Below, one piece after another: positions 26,041 through 37,437 of a stretch of DNA of 64,000 nucleotides. Position 1 is the first letter of the stretch; each line of letters begins with the position of its first letter. The notes beneath the pieces are model-generated. The model was not told where the DNA came from and did not search any database. It saw only the letters and a list, made by a program, of their open reading frames with translations. This DNA comes from Nocardioides sp. Root682 (lineage in GTDB: Bacteria; Actinomycetota; Actinomycetes; Propionibacteriales; Nocardioidaceae). The translations under genes and the position numbers were made by a program. The stretch is taken from contig NZ_LMHJ01000001.1 in NCBI RefSeq assembly GCF_001427795.1, forward strand, positions 1,699,664-1,763,663, written 5' to 3'.

Positions 26041-27207
26041 ATGGTCGACGAGTCAAGCCGCCCGATTCCCCTCCTGGAGCTGGGGGTGATCGGTTCGTCG
26101 ACGAAGGAGAACGAGTTCCGGCTGCCGATCCACCCCGACCACATCCGCGGCCTCGACGCGGACCTTCGGGCTCGGATCACCCTGGAGCATGGCTACGGCG
26201 CGCGGTTCGGCGCTTCGGACGCGGCCCTCGGGGAGCACGTCGCCGGGTTCGCCTCTCGCGAACAGATCTTGGCGGACTCCGACGTCGTACTGCTCGCGAA
26301 GCCGCAACATGAGGACATTGCCGCACTGGGCCCCGGACAGGCCTTGTGGGGCTGGCCGCACTGCGTGCAGGACGAAGCACTCACCCAGCTGGCGATCGAT
26401 CGGAAGCTGACGCTGATCGCCTTCGAGGCGATGAACCACTGGCGGCGCGACGGTGGCTTCGGGCTACACGTGTTCCACAAGAACAACGAGCTCGCCGGCT
26501 ACTGCTCGGTGCTGCATGCCATGGCGTTGGCTGGCCTGACGGGCGACTACGGGCGGCCCCTGACCGCGGTGGTGATCGGTTTCGGTGCCACGGCTCGCGG
26601 CGCGGTGACGGCGCTCAACGCACACGGCGTGCACCAGGTGGCAGTGCTGACCAACCGCGAGGTGACGGCAGTGGGTTCGCCGATCCATTCGGTGCTGATC
26701 CGGCAGTTCGACCACGACCCGGATGGCGACAGCCACGTGTTGACCGAGCGGGGCCGCGAGCCGCTGACGGCCTACCTGGCCGAGAACGACATCGTCGTCA
26801 ACTGCACGCTGCAGGACACGGCCGCCCCTCTCGTGTACCTCGGCACCGACGACGTGGGTGCCTTCCGGCCGGGCAGTCTGATCGTCGACGTGTCGTGCGA
26901 TCTCGGCATGGGCTTCGCCTGGGCTCGTCCGACGTCCTTCGAGGACCCGACGTTCCTGGTGGGCGACAACGTCCTCTACTACGGGGTCGACCACAGCCCG
27001 TCCTACCTGTGGAACTCGGCGAGCTGGGAGAACAGCAACGCGCTGATCCCGTTCCTGCGCCCGGTGCTCGAGGGTGCCCGCGGGTGGGACGCCCACGACA
27101 CGATCCGGCGCGCGATCGAGATCCGCGATGGCCGGGTGGTCAACCCCGCGATCCTGGCCTTCCAGGGCCGGGCTGCCGAGCCGCCCCACCGGGTCCTTCA
27201 CGCGTAG
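26041..27207 (+). CDS. N5-(carboxyethyl)ornithine synthase-like oxidoreductase
   Basis: 388 aa of the alanine-dehydrogenase/PNT superfamily, closest in pattern to N5-(carboxyethyl)ornithine synthase, which reductively condenses pyruvate with ornithine or lysine using NADPH. The N-terminal domain has SSTKENEFRLPIHP, LEHGYGARFG and VLLAKPQ. The Rossmann half has VVIGFGATARGAVTALNAHG and ends in a conserved block YYGVDHSPSYLWNSASWE. TACTGT at 25993-25998 and GAGAG before the ATG support the start. It stands alone, and its 3' end overlaps galE by 10 nt convergently. The substrate assignment is by family resemblance only. Confidence 0.8.
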   Translation: MVDESSRPIPLLELGVIGSSTKENEFRLPIHPDHIRGLDADLRARITLEHGYGARFGASDAALGEHVAGFASREQILADSDVVLLAKPQHEDIAALGPGQALWGWPHCVQDEALTQLAIDRKLTLIAFEAMNHWRRDGGFGLHVFHKNNELAGYCSVLHAMALAGLTGDYGRPLTAVVIGFGATARGAVTALNAHGVHQVAVLTNREVTAVGSPIHSVLIRQFDHDPDGDSHVLTERGREPLTAYLAENDIVVNCTLQDTAAPLVYLGTDDVGAFRPGSLIVDVSCDLGMGFAWARPTSFEDPTFLVGDNVLYYGVDHSPSYLWNSASWENSNALIPFLRPVLEGARGWDAHDTIRRAIEIRDGRVVNPAILAFQGRAAEPPHRVLHA

Positions 27208-28198
27208 CCGAGCACGTCCTTGCGCTTCTCGCCCCACGCCAGCGCGGACGCGATGGCTTCGTCGAGAGACAGCTCGGTCTTCCACCCCAGCAACGCAGCG
27301 GCCTTGTCGGCATTGGCGAAGGCACCGGCGGCATCGCCCGGACGGGCGGGAGCCTCGGTCACCGGGATCGACTTGCCGACGACGCGTTCGACCGCGGCCA
27401 GCAGCTCGCGCACGGTCACACCGTCACCGCCGCCGATGTTGATGTAGGTGTACGTCGACGCGACCTTCTCGAGGACGTTGTCGAACTCCTCGATCGCGCG
27501 CACGTGGGCGCGGGCCAGGTCCCAGGCGTGGATGTAGTCACGGATGCCCGTGCCGTCACGGGTCGGGTGGTCGGTCCCGGTGATCGTGAAGCTGTCCCGC
27601 TGCCCCAGCGCGGTCTGCGCCATCAGCGGCACCACGTGGGTCGCGTCCTTGAGGTGGTAGCCGGTCTCGAGGTCCGGGTCGGCGCCGATCGGGTTGAAGT
27701 AGCGAAGGATGATGGCGCGCAGATCGGTGGCCCGGGAGAGGTCCTCCAGGACCATCTCCATCATCCGCTTGGTGCGGGCGTACGGCGAGGTCGGGTCGAC
27801 CGGGTCCTCCTCGGTCACCTCGAAGTCCGGGGTCATCGCGTAGAGCGACGCCGTCGAGGAGAAGAGGATCCGTCCCTTGCCGAGCGCGGTCAGCTCGTCG
27901 AACATCTCCAGCGACTTCGCGACGTTGTCGCGGTAGTACTCGTACGGCTTCTCCACCGACTCCGGCACGACGATCCGGGCCGCCATGTGGATGGTGGCCT
28001 CGAGGTCGGGGTGCTCGGCCACGATGCGCCGCAGCAGCGCGCGGTCGGCGATGTCGCCCTCGTAGAAGATCCGGTCGCCGACGTACGCACGAGGACCGCT
28101 GAGCAGGGAGTCGAGGATGACGGGCGTGTGTCCGGCCTGCTCGAGGGCCTTGGACGTGATCGAGCCGAGATAACCGGCGCCGCCGGTGACGAGGACCT

Positions 28199-28202
<4 letters not shown>
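27198..28202 (-). CDS. galE: UDP-glucose 4-epimerase GalE
   Basis: A 334-aa extended SDR that interconverts UDP-glucose and UDP-galactose. NAD loop [11 protein letters not shown]-x2 acceptor loop VILDSLLSG, active-site Ser/Thr SSTASLYA, and catalytic SPYARTK with Y-x3-[21 protein letters not shown] and [14 protein letters not shown] are GalE-specific. It overlaps rmlA by 4 nt, so both come from one message. It supplies galactose donors to the glycan locus. Confidence 0.93.
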
Positions 28203-31539
<3,337 letters not shown>

Positions 31540-31570
31540 GCTGGGAACCCCCACCGAAGTCGGAGACGAA

Positions 31571-32752
31571 GTGTTCGCGCTCGCCTGTCCCACCCAGACC
31601 TATGCCTGGGGTTCCACCGATGCCATCCCCGGCTTCCAGCGCCGACCCGGCACCGGCGAGCCCGTGGCAGAGGTCTGGATGGGGACCCACCCGCTCGGCA
31701 CTGCCCGCGTCATCGACGCCGACGGCAGCGAACGTCCGCTGACCGAGGTGTCCGGCGACCTCAGCTTCATGCTGAAGGTCCTCGCCGCCGACCAGCCGCT
31801 GTCGATCCAGGTGCACCCGGATCGCGCGCGCGCCCGGGCCGGGTTCGACGCCGAGGAGGCCGCAGGCATCGCACTGGACGCGCCGAACCGGGTGTTCAAG
31901 GACCCGCGCCCCAAGCCGGAGATGGTCTACGCCCTCTCCACCTTCGACACCCTCGTCGGACTGCGCCGCACCTCGGAGATCGTGCGCGTGCTGCGCGCAC
32001 TGGAGCACCCGCTCACCAAGGAGCTGACCGAGGCCCTGCTGGACGACCCCGGTTTCGCCGGCATCATCAGGTTGATCGAGGGTCTGGTGACCAACCCGCC
32101 CTCCGCCGAGGTGGTGGGCGAGGTCGTCGCCGAGTGCCAGCGAGCCCTCGACAACGGGCTGGACATCAAGCGCGCGTACGCCACCGCCGTCGAGCTCGCC
32201 GCGACCTCACCGGGCGACGTCGGCGTCCTCATCGCCCTGCTGATGAACCGGCTGACGTTGCAGCCCGGCGAGGCGGCGTACCTCGCCACCGGCATCATCC
32301 ACGCCCACCTGCGGGGATTGTGCCTCGAGGTCATGGTGTCCTCCGACAACGTCCTGCGTGCGGGCCTGACGACCAAGCACGTCGACCCCGAAGGGCTGGT
32401 CCAGTGCCTCGAGGAGGGCACGTCCCGCGCGGCTCGGGTCGAGCCCCAGGTCGTCAACTACTCGACCGACGTGTTCATCCCCGGTACGGAGTTCGCACTC
32501 TCGGTCACGCAGAGCTCACCCGCCGACCCCGCGGGCGTCGTCCTCCCCGCCTCGGGAGCACGCTTCCTGATCTGCACCGACGGTGCGGTCGCGGTGGTCA
32601 ACACGCGCGGCGACATCCTGCGCCTGCAGCGCGGCGACGCGGCCTACGCGGAGGACGACGACGGTGCGCTCCGCGTGCTCGGCACCGGCGAGGTCGCCCA
32701 GGCGTTCGTGCCGACCGGCGGCGAGACCGGCCAGCTCTTCGACCTGCTGTAG
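31571..32752 (+). CDS. manA: Mannose-6-phosphate isomerase, class I (ManA)
   Basis: A 393-aa zinc enzyme interconverting mannose-6-P and fructose-6-P and feeding GDP-mannose synthesis. TYAWGSTDAIPGF at the N-terminus; the metal site is made by LSIQVHPDRARA, DPRPKPEMVYAL and LATGIIHAHLRG, and the catalytic SSDNVLRAGLTTKHVD follows. The C-terminal jelly-roll is complete. GTG start with GGAGA 5 nt upstream. It follows rmlCD in the same direction with its own promoter. A family-A repeat lies right after the stop. Confidence 0.93.
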   Translation: MFALACPTQTYAWGSTDAIPGFQRRPGTGEPVAEVWMGTHPLGTARVIDADGSERPLTEVSGDLSFMLKVLAADQPLSIQVHPDRARARAGFDAEEAAGIALDAPNRVFKDPRPKPEMVYALSTFDTLVGLRRTSEIVRVLRALEHPLTKELTEALLDDPGFAGIIRLIEGLVTNPPSAEVVGEVVAECQRALDNGLDIKRAYATAVELAATSPGDVGVLIALLMNRLTLQPGEAAYLATGIIHAHLRGLCLEVMVSSDNVLRAGLTTKHVDPEGLVQCLEEGTSRAARVEPQVVNYSTDVFIPGTEFALSVTQSSPADPAGVVLPASGARFLICTDGAVAVVNTRGDILRLQRGDAAYAEDDDGALRVLGTGEVAQAFVPTGGETGQLFDLL

Positions 32753-32757
32753 CCGTT

Positions 32758-32793
32758 GGTCGAGGAGGTCGCCCTGGCGACCGTCTCGAGACC
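32758..32793. repeat. Dispersed palindromic repeat, family A, copy 2 (inverted)
   Basis: A 36-bp element in the 40-nt gap between the convergent manA and DUF2516 genes. The inner GGTCGC/GCGACC and outer GGTC/GAGACC pair, so it may also serve as a terminator. Confidence 0.7.
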
Positions 32794-33092
32794 TACCTGC
32801 GACGCAAGCCTGCAAGCGCCGGCCGTACGTCGGCCAGGTAGACCAGCGCCGCGACGGTCATCGCGAGGTTCACGATCGAGAGATTGATCGGCACCAGCTG
32901 CAGGAGCACGCCGACGCCGAGGATCGCGGTCCAGGTCGCCTTGTTGAGCTTGTCGGCGGCGACGTAGGACTCACCCGAGTAGAGCAGGGCGCTGACGAAC
33001 GCGAAGATCTTGATCACCAGCAACGCGAAGGCGATGCCGATGTTGATCCAGATCTCGACGTCGCTGATGGCGCCTACGAATCCCCCACTCAT
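32793..33092 (-). CDS. DUF2516 family membrane protein
   Basis: A 99-aa protein with two to three membrane helices: a first helix WINIGIAFALLVIKIFAFVSALL and later ones in ATWTAILGVGVLLQLV and LAMTVAALVYLAD. The conserved AADKLNKATW between them marks DUF2516. In mycobacteria the same gene (Rv0476 position) follows hbhA, as it does here. TAGGAT lies 9 nt before ATG 33092. Function unknown. Confidence 0.85.
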   Translation of the reverse strand: MSGGFVGAISDVEIWINIGIAFALLVIKIFAFVSALLYSGESYVAADKLNKATWTAILGVGVLLQLVPINLSIVNLAMTVAALVYLADVRPALAGLRRR

Positions 33093-33116
33093 GATGCGCA
33101 GATCCTAGCCGCCGTG

Positions 33117-33159
33117 GGAAAAAGACCACGACCCCGAGGCTCGCGGCCTCGGGGTCGTG
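33117..33159 (-). terminator. Rho-independent terminator of the HbhA-like gene
   Basis: 14-bp perfect stem 33127-33140 / 33146-33159 with a 5-nt loop, followed on the minus strand by a TCTTTTTCCC run. It lies 20 nt past the stop at 33179. It is the only canonical intrinsic terminator with a T-run noticed in the window. Confidence 0.85.
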
Positions 33160-33178
33160 ACGGAAGTGGAGCGTCAGC

Positions 33179-33736
33179 TCACTTGGCAGCAGCCTTCTTG
33201 GCCGGAGCCTTCTTGGCGGCAGCCTTCTTCGCGGGAGCCTTCTTGGCGGCCGGCTTGGTCGCCGGAGCCTTCTTCGCAGCCGGCTTCGGGGTGCTCTTGC
33301 GGAGCTTCACGACGACGCCCTCGCCGCGCTTGGCGAGGTCGGCGTACAGCGCGGTGGCGGTGGCGACGTTCTCGTCGACCTTGCCCTTGACCGTGGTCTG
33401 CACCTTGGCCGGGAGGGCCTTGGCGTCAGCCTGGAGCTCGGCGAACTTCGCCTCGGCCTGGCCCTTGCGGTCAGCGAACGTGCTGGCGGCGCGGTCCTGG
33501 AGGGTCTTGGCCTCAGGGAGCTCGAAGCCCTTGACCGTGCTCTGGACGTCAGCGACCTTGGCGGTCACCTTGGCCTGAACGTCGGCGACGTAGCCCTTGA
33601 CCTTCTCGACGGCGAGGTCGGTCGCGCCGACACCGGCGTAGATCGGCTTCTGCGCGGCCTCGGGGACCTCGGGGAGGTCGATGGACTTGATGTCGATCGT
33701 GGGGATCTCGATCTTCGGGAGCTCGAACTTCGGCAT
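33179..33736 (-). CDS. Heparin-binding hemagglutinin-like protein (HbhA-like)
   Basis: 185 aa. The N-terminal stretch PKFELPKIEIPTIDIKSIDLP is followed by an alpha-helical coiled-coil (about 45-140). The C-terminus is a Lys/Ala/Pro-rich tail of KKAPAKKA units (about 150-185), the layout of mycobacterial HbhA, whose methylated lysine tail binds heparan sulfate and which also sits on lipid inclusions. Host adhesion is unlikely in a soil-type organism; envelope or lipid-body binding is more plausible. ATG 33736 has AAGGG 8-9 nt upstream, and GTG 33745 is less likely. Directly after the XRE gene, as in Rv0474-Rv0475. Confidence 0.82.
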   Translation of the reverse strand: MPKFELPKIEIPTIDIKSIDLPEVPEAAQKPIYAGVGATDLAVEKVKGYVADVQAKVTAKVADVQSTVKGFELPEAKTLQDRAASTFADRKGQAEAKFAELQADAKALPAKVQTTVKGKVDENVATATALYADLAKRGEGVVVKLRKSTPKPAAKKAPATKPAAKKAPAKKAAAKKAPAKKAAAK

Positions 33737-33741
33737 TGCAT

Positions 33742-34182
33742 TCACCCTTCGTTGGTGACGTTGTTGGGAATTTCCTGGGCAGCGATCGGTGCTTCGGCGG
33801 CGTCCGCAACACGGGGGGGAGCTTCGGCCGCGTTCAGCGCGAGGAACGACGCATAGACGTCGAGGAGCGACTGCTTCTGTCGCTCGCTGAGGACGGTGTC
33901 GCCGAGGATGGCGAGTTCCACCGACCCAGCCAGGCCGTCCTCCGGGTTGAGGATTCCGGCCCGGATGTACAGCTGCTCTGCGGAGATCCGCAGCGCCTTG
34001 GCGATCTGCTGGAGCACCTCGGCGGACGGCTTGCGCAGTCCCCGCTCGATCTGGCTGAGGTACGGGTTGGAGACACCGGCCTGGTCAGCGAGCTGCCTCA
34101 GCGAGAGCCGCGACGAGAGCCGCTGCTCCTTGAGGTAGTCGCCGAGGGAGCCGACGGTCTTCCCGACCTTGCCTTTTGCCAT
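33742..34182 (-). CDS. XRE-family transcriptional regulator (Rv0474-like)
   Basis: 146 aa. The N-terminal helix-turn-helix (about 12-68) shows LKEQRLSSRLSLRQLADQAG and VSNPYLSQIERGLRKPSAE, a textbook XRE pair, followed by EVLQQIAKALRISAEQLY. The C-terminal half is a dimerisation or ligand region with an Ala-rich end. It probably autoregulates and controls the downstream HbhA-like gene 5 nt away. Repeated TAGCAA motifs upstream (34195-34213 and 34256-34264) are candidate sites. Confidence 0.88.
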   Translation of the reverse strand: MAKGKVGKTVGSLGDYLKEQRLSSRLSLRQLADQAGVSNPYLSQIERGLRKPSAEVLQQIAKALRISAEQLYIRAGILNPEDGLAGSVELAILGDTVLSERQKQSLLDVYASFLALNAAEAPPRVADAAEAPIAAQEIPNNVTNEG

Positions 34183-34194
34183 GGGTACATAGTG

Positions 34195-34264
34195 CTAGCA
34201 ATAGTTAGCAAACTGCAAGCACGCGGGACGTGAACTCCTTCACACTGTCGTTTCCTTAGCAACT
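34195..34264. promoter_or_regulatory. Candidate XRE operator: repeated (C/T)TAGCAA
   Basis: CTAGCAATA at 34195-34203, TTAGCAAAC at 34205-34213 and TTAGCAACT at 34256-34264 are direct repeats. This is an unusually AT-rich stretch between the divergent XRE gene and the CysC fusion. Spacing of 10 nt (one helical turn) between the first two suits a dimeric repressor. Confidence 0.45.
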
Positions 34265-34276
34265 CACTCGACTCTG

Positions 34277-34282
34277 TACGAT
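34277..34282 (+). promoter_or_regulatory. -10 element for the CysC fusion (leaderless)
   Basis: TACGAT with a 7-nt spacer to GTG 34290. The third TAGCAA repeat lies just upstream, so the XRE protein could also affect this promoter. Confidence 0.5.
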
Positions 34283-34289
34283 CACCGAT

Positions 34290-36185
34290 GTGTCGAGCCC
34301 GCCCGTTCCCCAGCACTGCCCCACGCCCCGGGAGCTCGACGACCTCGAGCTGCTGACCTCCGGCGCAGCGGGGCCGATCCTCGGCTTCAACGAACCGGGC
34401 AGCCCGATCACCCTCGACCTGCCCGAGGCGCTGTCACTGCACCTCGACGAGGGCAACGAGGTCGAGCTCGTCGATCCCGAGGGACTGCCCCTGGCCCGGA
34501 TCGCCCAGACACTGCGCGGTCTCAGCGTGACGCCCCTGGCCCACGCCCAGTTCGGCCCGTTCCGCCGGCTCTACCTCACGCCGGACCTGGCTCGCGCGAC
34601 CTATGCCGGCCGGACGGTCGTGCCCGTCACCGACCTGATCACCGACACCCAGTTCGAGCAGCTGCGGGCGCTCGGACCCGTCCTGCTCGTCGCCCTGGTG
34701 GGCCGCGGCAGCGCCGCAGTCAGACCGGTCGCACTGCTGCGGGCCACCACCGCGGTCGCCGATCTCGTCGACGGCGCCGTGGTCGCGGTCCCCCTCACCG
34801 TGCACGACACCGAGGCCGATGCGGCGCTGCGCAGCTCGGTGCTTGCGGCGTACGCCGGCGCCGACCCCCTCGTCGAGCTCATCCCCGGTGGGGCACCGCT
34901 TCCCGTGCTCGCCGAGATCGTCGCCCAGGAGCATCCGGCCCCGGCCGACCAGGGCCTGGTGCTGTTCTTCACCGGCCTCTCGGGCAGTGGCAAGTCGACC
35001 CTGGCCCAGGCCCTGATGGACCGCCTGCTGGAACAGGGCCACCGATCCCTGACCAGCCTCGACGGCGATGTCGTACGTCGTAACCTCTCGGCCGGCCTGA
35101 GCTTCTCGAAGGCGGACCGGGAGACCAACATCCGCCGGATCGGTTGGGTCGCCGCCGAGATCGCTCGTCATGGCGGCGTCGCGGTCTGCAGCCCGATCGC
35201 GCCCTTCGACGAGACCCGGCAGCAGGTGCGCAGCATGGTCGAGGACGCCGGCGGCGCGTTCTTCCTCGTCCACGTGGCCACGCCGCTCGAGGAGTGCGAA
35301 CGACGCGACCGCAAGGGCCTCTACGCCAAGGCGCGCCGGGGCGAGATCCCCGAGTTCACCGGTATCTCCTCCCCCTACGAAGAACCTGCGGACGCCGACG
35401 TACGCGTCGACACCACCGGTCGCAGCATCGAGGACGCGCTCGAGGACGTCACCCTGGCGCTCCGCGAAGCCGGCTACCTCGACGTCCGCCTCGACACCGC
35501 CGATCTGGTCGGGTCCGGCTTCGCCAGCACCGCCACCGGGCCGGCAGCAGTCGGCGCCCGAGACAGCTCCTCGGTGGCCGCGCGGCGAGCGAGCTCCTCC
35601 GCGGTCGAGGTGCGCACCCCAGCGACCCCCGGGGCGCCCCTGCGTGTCCTGTTCGTGTGCACGGCGAACATCTGCCGCTCGCCGTACATGGAGCTGCGTG
35701 CCCGCACCCTGCTCGGCTCCTCGACCCGGGTGGAGTTCACCAGCGCCGGCACCCACGGGTTCCGCGCACACGAGGTCGATCGCACGATGGCCACCGTCCT
35801 GACCGATCGTGGGGTCAGCCCGGAGCTGCTGGCGAGCTTCGTCAGCCGCCCGCTGACGCGTGAGCTCATCGCGCAGGCCGACCTGGTGCTCACCGCCGAG
35901 TCGTCTCACCGCACCTTCGTCCTCGAAGAAGCGCCCGGGGCATTCCGCAAGGCCTTCACCCTCGGACAGTTCGCGGAGTCGGTCGACCGGGTCAGCACCT
36001 CGCTCACCGGCGCTGCGCTCGTCACCGCCGTCGGTCACCGCCGAGCCGGTGCCATCGACGCGCACGACATCCGGGACCCCTACCGACGTGGCCGCGCTGC
36101 GGCGGAGGCCTCCGCAGACCAGATCGACTCGCTCCTCCAGGCCGTGCTCACGCGCCTGGCCGGACCCCAGGCAGGCAACGCATGA
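34290..36185 (+). CDS. ATP-sulfurylase-like / APS kinase / LMW protein-tyrosine-phosphatase fusion
   Basis: 631 aa, three parts. (1) About 1-205 resembles the N-terminal PUA-like domain of ATP sulfurylase (LTSGAAGPILGF, EVELVDPEGLPLARI), without its catalytic core. (2) About 220-400 is APS kinase (CysC): Walker A GLSGSGKST at 229-237, then SLDGDVVRRNLSAGLSFSK and FTGISSPYEEP; it makes PAPS. (3) After a 50-residue linker, about 450-625 is a low-molecular-weight tyrosine phosphatase: FVCTANICRSPYME with nucleophile Cys457 and the C-x5-R loop, and the acid DPYRRG near the end. The tauE gene overlaps by 4 nt. The phosphatase may act on the BY-kinase at 50.5 kb (inference). Confidence 0.88.
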   Translation: MSSPPVPQHCPTPRELDDLELLTSGAAGPILGFNEPGSPITLDLPEALSLHLDEGNEVELVDPEGLPLARIAQTLRGLSVTPLAHAQFGPFRRLYLTPDLARATYAGRTVVPVTDLITDTQFEQLRALGPVLLVALVGRGSAAVRPVALLRATTAVADLVDGAVVAVPLTVHDTEADAALRSSVLAAYAGADPLVELIPGGAPLPVLAEIVAQEHPAPADQGLVLFFTGLSGSGKSTLAQALMDRLLEQGHRSLTSLDGDVVRRNLSAGLSFSKADRETNIRRIGWVAAEIARHGGVAVCSPIAPFDETRQQVRSMVEDAGGAFFLVHVATPLEECERRDRKGLYAKARRGEIPEFTGISSPYEEPADADVRVDTTGRSIEDALEDVTLALREAGYLDVRLDTADLVGSGFASTATGPAAVGARDSSSVAARRASSSAVEVRTPATPGAPLRVLFVCTANICRSPYMELRARTLLGSSTRVEFTSAGTHGFRAHEVDRTMATVLTDRGVSPELLASFVSRPLTRELIAQADLVLTAESSHRTFVLEEAPGAFRKAFTLGQFAESVDRVSTSLTGAALVTAVGHRRAGAIDAHDIRDPYRRGRAAAEASADQIDSLLQAVLTRLAGPQAGNA

Positions 36186-37183
36186 GCGAGTGGCTCACCC
36201 TCACGGCGCTCTCGATCGCGACCGCCGGCTTCCTCGTCGGCATCGTCGTCGGTCTCACCGGCATGGGCGGCGGCGCCCTGATGACGCCCGCGCTGATCTT
36301 CCTCGGCGTCGGCCACACCGCGGCGATCGTCACTGCGGACCTCACGGCTGCGGCCATCTACAAGACGGGCGGCGCGATCACGCACGCCCGCGAGGGATCA
36401 CCGAACTTCCGCCTGGCCGGCTGGCTGATCGCCGGATCCGTGCCCATGGCGTTCGTGGGGCCCTACCTCGCCAACGCCCTCACCGATGATCCCGAACAGC
36501 TCGAGAAGACCCTCAAGCTCTGCATCGGCATCGCGCTGCTGTTCGCCGCGTCGACCTATGCCTTGCGCATCTACATCAACCTCCGCCGGGTGGAGCGCGG
36601 TGGCGTCGTCCCCGACGACGACCCGCACATCCGCCCCATCCCCACCCTGCTGGTCGGGATGCTCGGCGGCCTGCTCGTCGGAGTGACCAGCGTCGGCTCG
36701 GGCTCGGTCATCATGATCGCGCTGCTGATGATGTACCCCGGACTCACCGCCCTGCGGCTCGTCGGCACCGACCTCGTCCAGGCGGTCCCGCTGGTCCTCA
36801 GCGCGGCGCTGGCGAACATCGCGATCCACGGCCTCGAGTGGGCGCTGCTGATCCCGCTGGTGCTCGGCTCGGTGCCCGGGACGCTGCTCGGTTCCCGGCT
36901 CGCCCCGCGGGTCCCTCAGTCGTTCATCAAGCGCGGCATCGTGATCGTGCTGACCATGTCCGGCGTCGCGCTGCTCTTCAAGTCAGGGCTGCACCCGTTC
37001 GGCGAGGGCCACGAGACCCTCGAGGCGGTGCTCGTCGCTGCCATCGGCCTGGCGATGCTGGTCCTGGTCCCCGTCATCTGGGGTCTGATCCGCAAGCGGC
37101 ACGGCATGCCGATGTTCGGCGCACCGACCGTCGCCGAGATCGAAGCGCTCCGCCCGGAGGACAAGGCGCCGGAACCCGCCTGA
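36182..37183 (+). CDS. TauE/SafE family sulfite or organosulfur exporter
   Basis: A 333-aa permease with about nine membrane helices. The two repeats carry VGLTGMGGGALMTPALIFLG and GVTSVGSGSVIMIALLMMYPG, the family's paired motifs. ATG 36182 overlaps the CysC fusion stop, so it is co-translated. This links it to sulfur metabolism, possibly sulfite, sulfate or sulfonate movement. Direction and substrate are not proven. Confidence 0.87.
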   Translation: MSEWLTLTALSIATAGFLVGIVVGLTGMGGGALMTPALIFLGVGHTAAIVTADLTAAAIYKTGGAITHAREGSPNFRLAGWLIAGSVPMAFVGPYLANALTDDPEQLEKTLKLCIGIALLFAASTYALRIYINLRRVERGGVVPDDDPHIRPIPTLLVGMLGGLLVGVTSVGSGSVIMIALLMMYPGLTALRLVGTDLVQAVPLVLSAALANIAIHGLEWALLIPLVLGSVPGTLLGSRLAPRVPQSFIKRGIVIVLTMSGVALLFKSGLHPFGEGHETLEAVLVAAIGLAMLVLVPVIWGLIRKRHGMPMFGAPTVAEIEALRPEDKAPEPA

Positions 37184-37200
37184 CCCCGTCGGGGCGTGCG

Positions 37201-37341
37201 TCAGCGCGTTCCGAGAGGTGACAGGGGGCGCGCGTCGCCCTCGAGCTGGAACGGCTGCGTCGCGGCAGCGTGGGCAAGACCGAAGGTCACCGCGGCTGCA
37301 GCAGCGACCCAGACGGCTCCGAAACCCAACAACATCTCCAT
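37201..37341 (-). CDS. Small single-pass membrane protein
   Basis: 46 aa: MEMLLGFGAVWVAAAAAVTFGL forms one N-terminal helix, and the tail ends PLSPLGTR. A very strong purine-rich ribosome site (GGAGGAGAGAGG) lies 7-20 nt before ATG 37341, and TACCTT upstream could be its -10. No family recognised. It lies between convergent tauE and ugd. Confidence 0.5.
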   Translation of the reverse strand: MEMLLGFGAVWVAAAAAVTFGLAHAAATQPFQLEGDARPLSPLGTR

Positions 37342-37437
37342 GGCTGACCACCTCTCTCCTCCAAGGTAGCCCTCGGGCCCGAAACAACCCATCAGCCGAT
37401 CGGTGCGTCCCGCGATGGTTCTTTCGCACTAGGCCGG

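Noticed and set aside
34434..36065. 543-codon minus-strand open frame
   Set aside because: Antisense to the CysC fusion; composition only, no domain.
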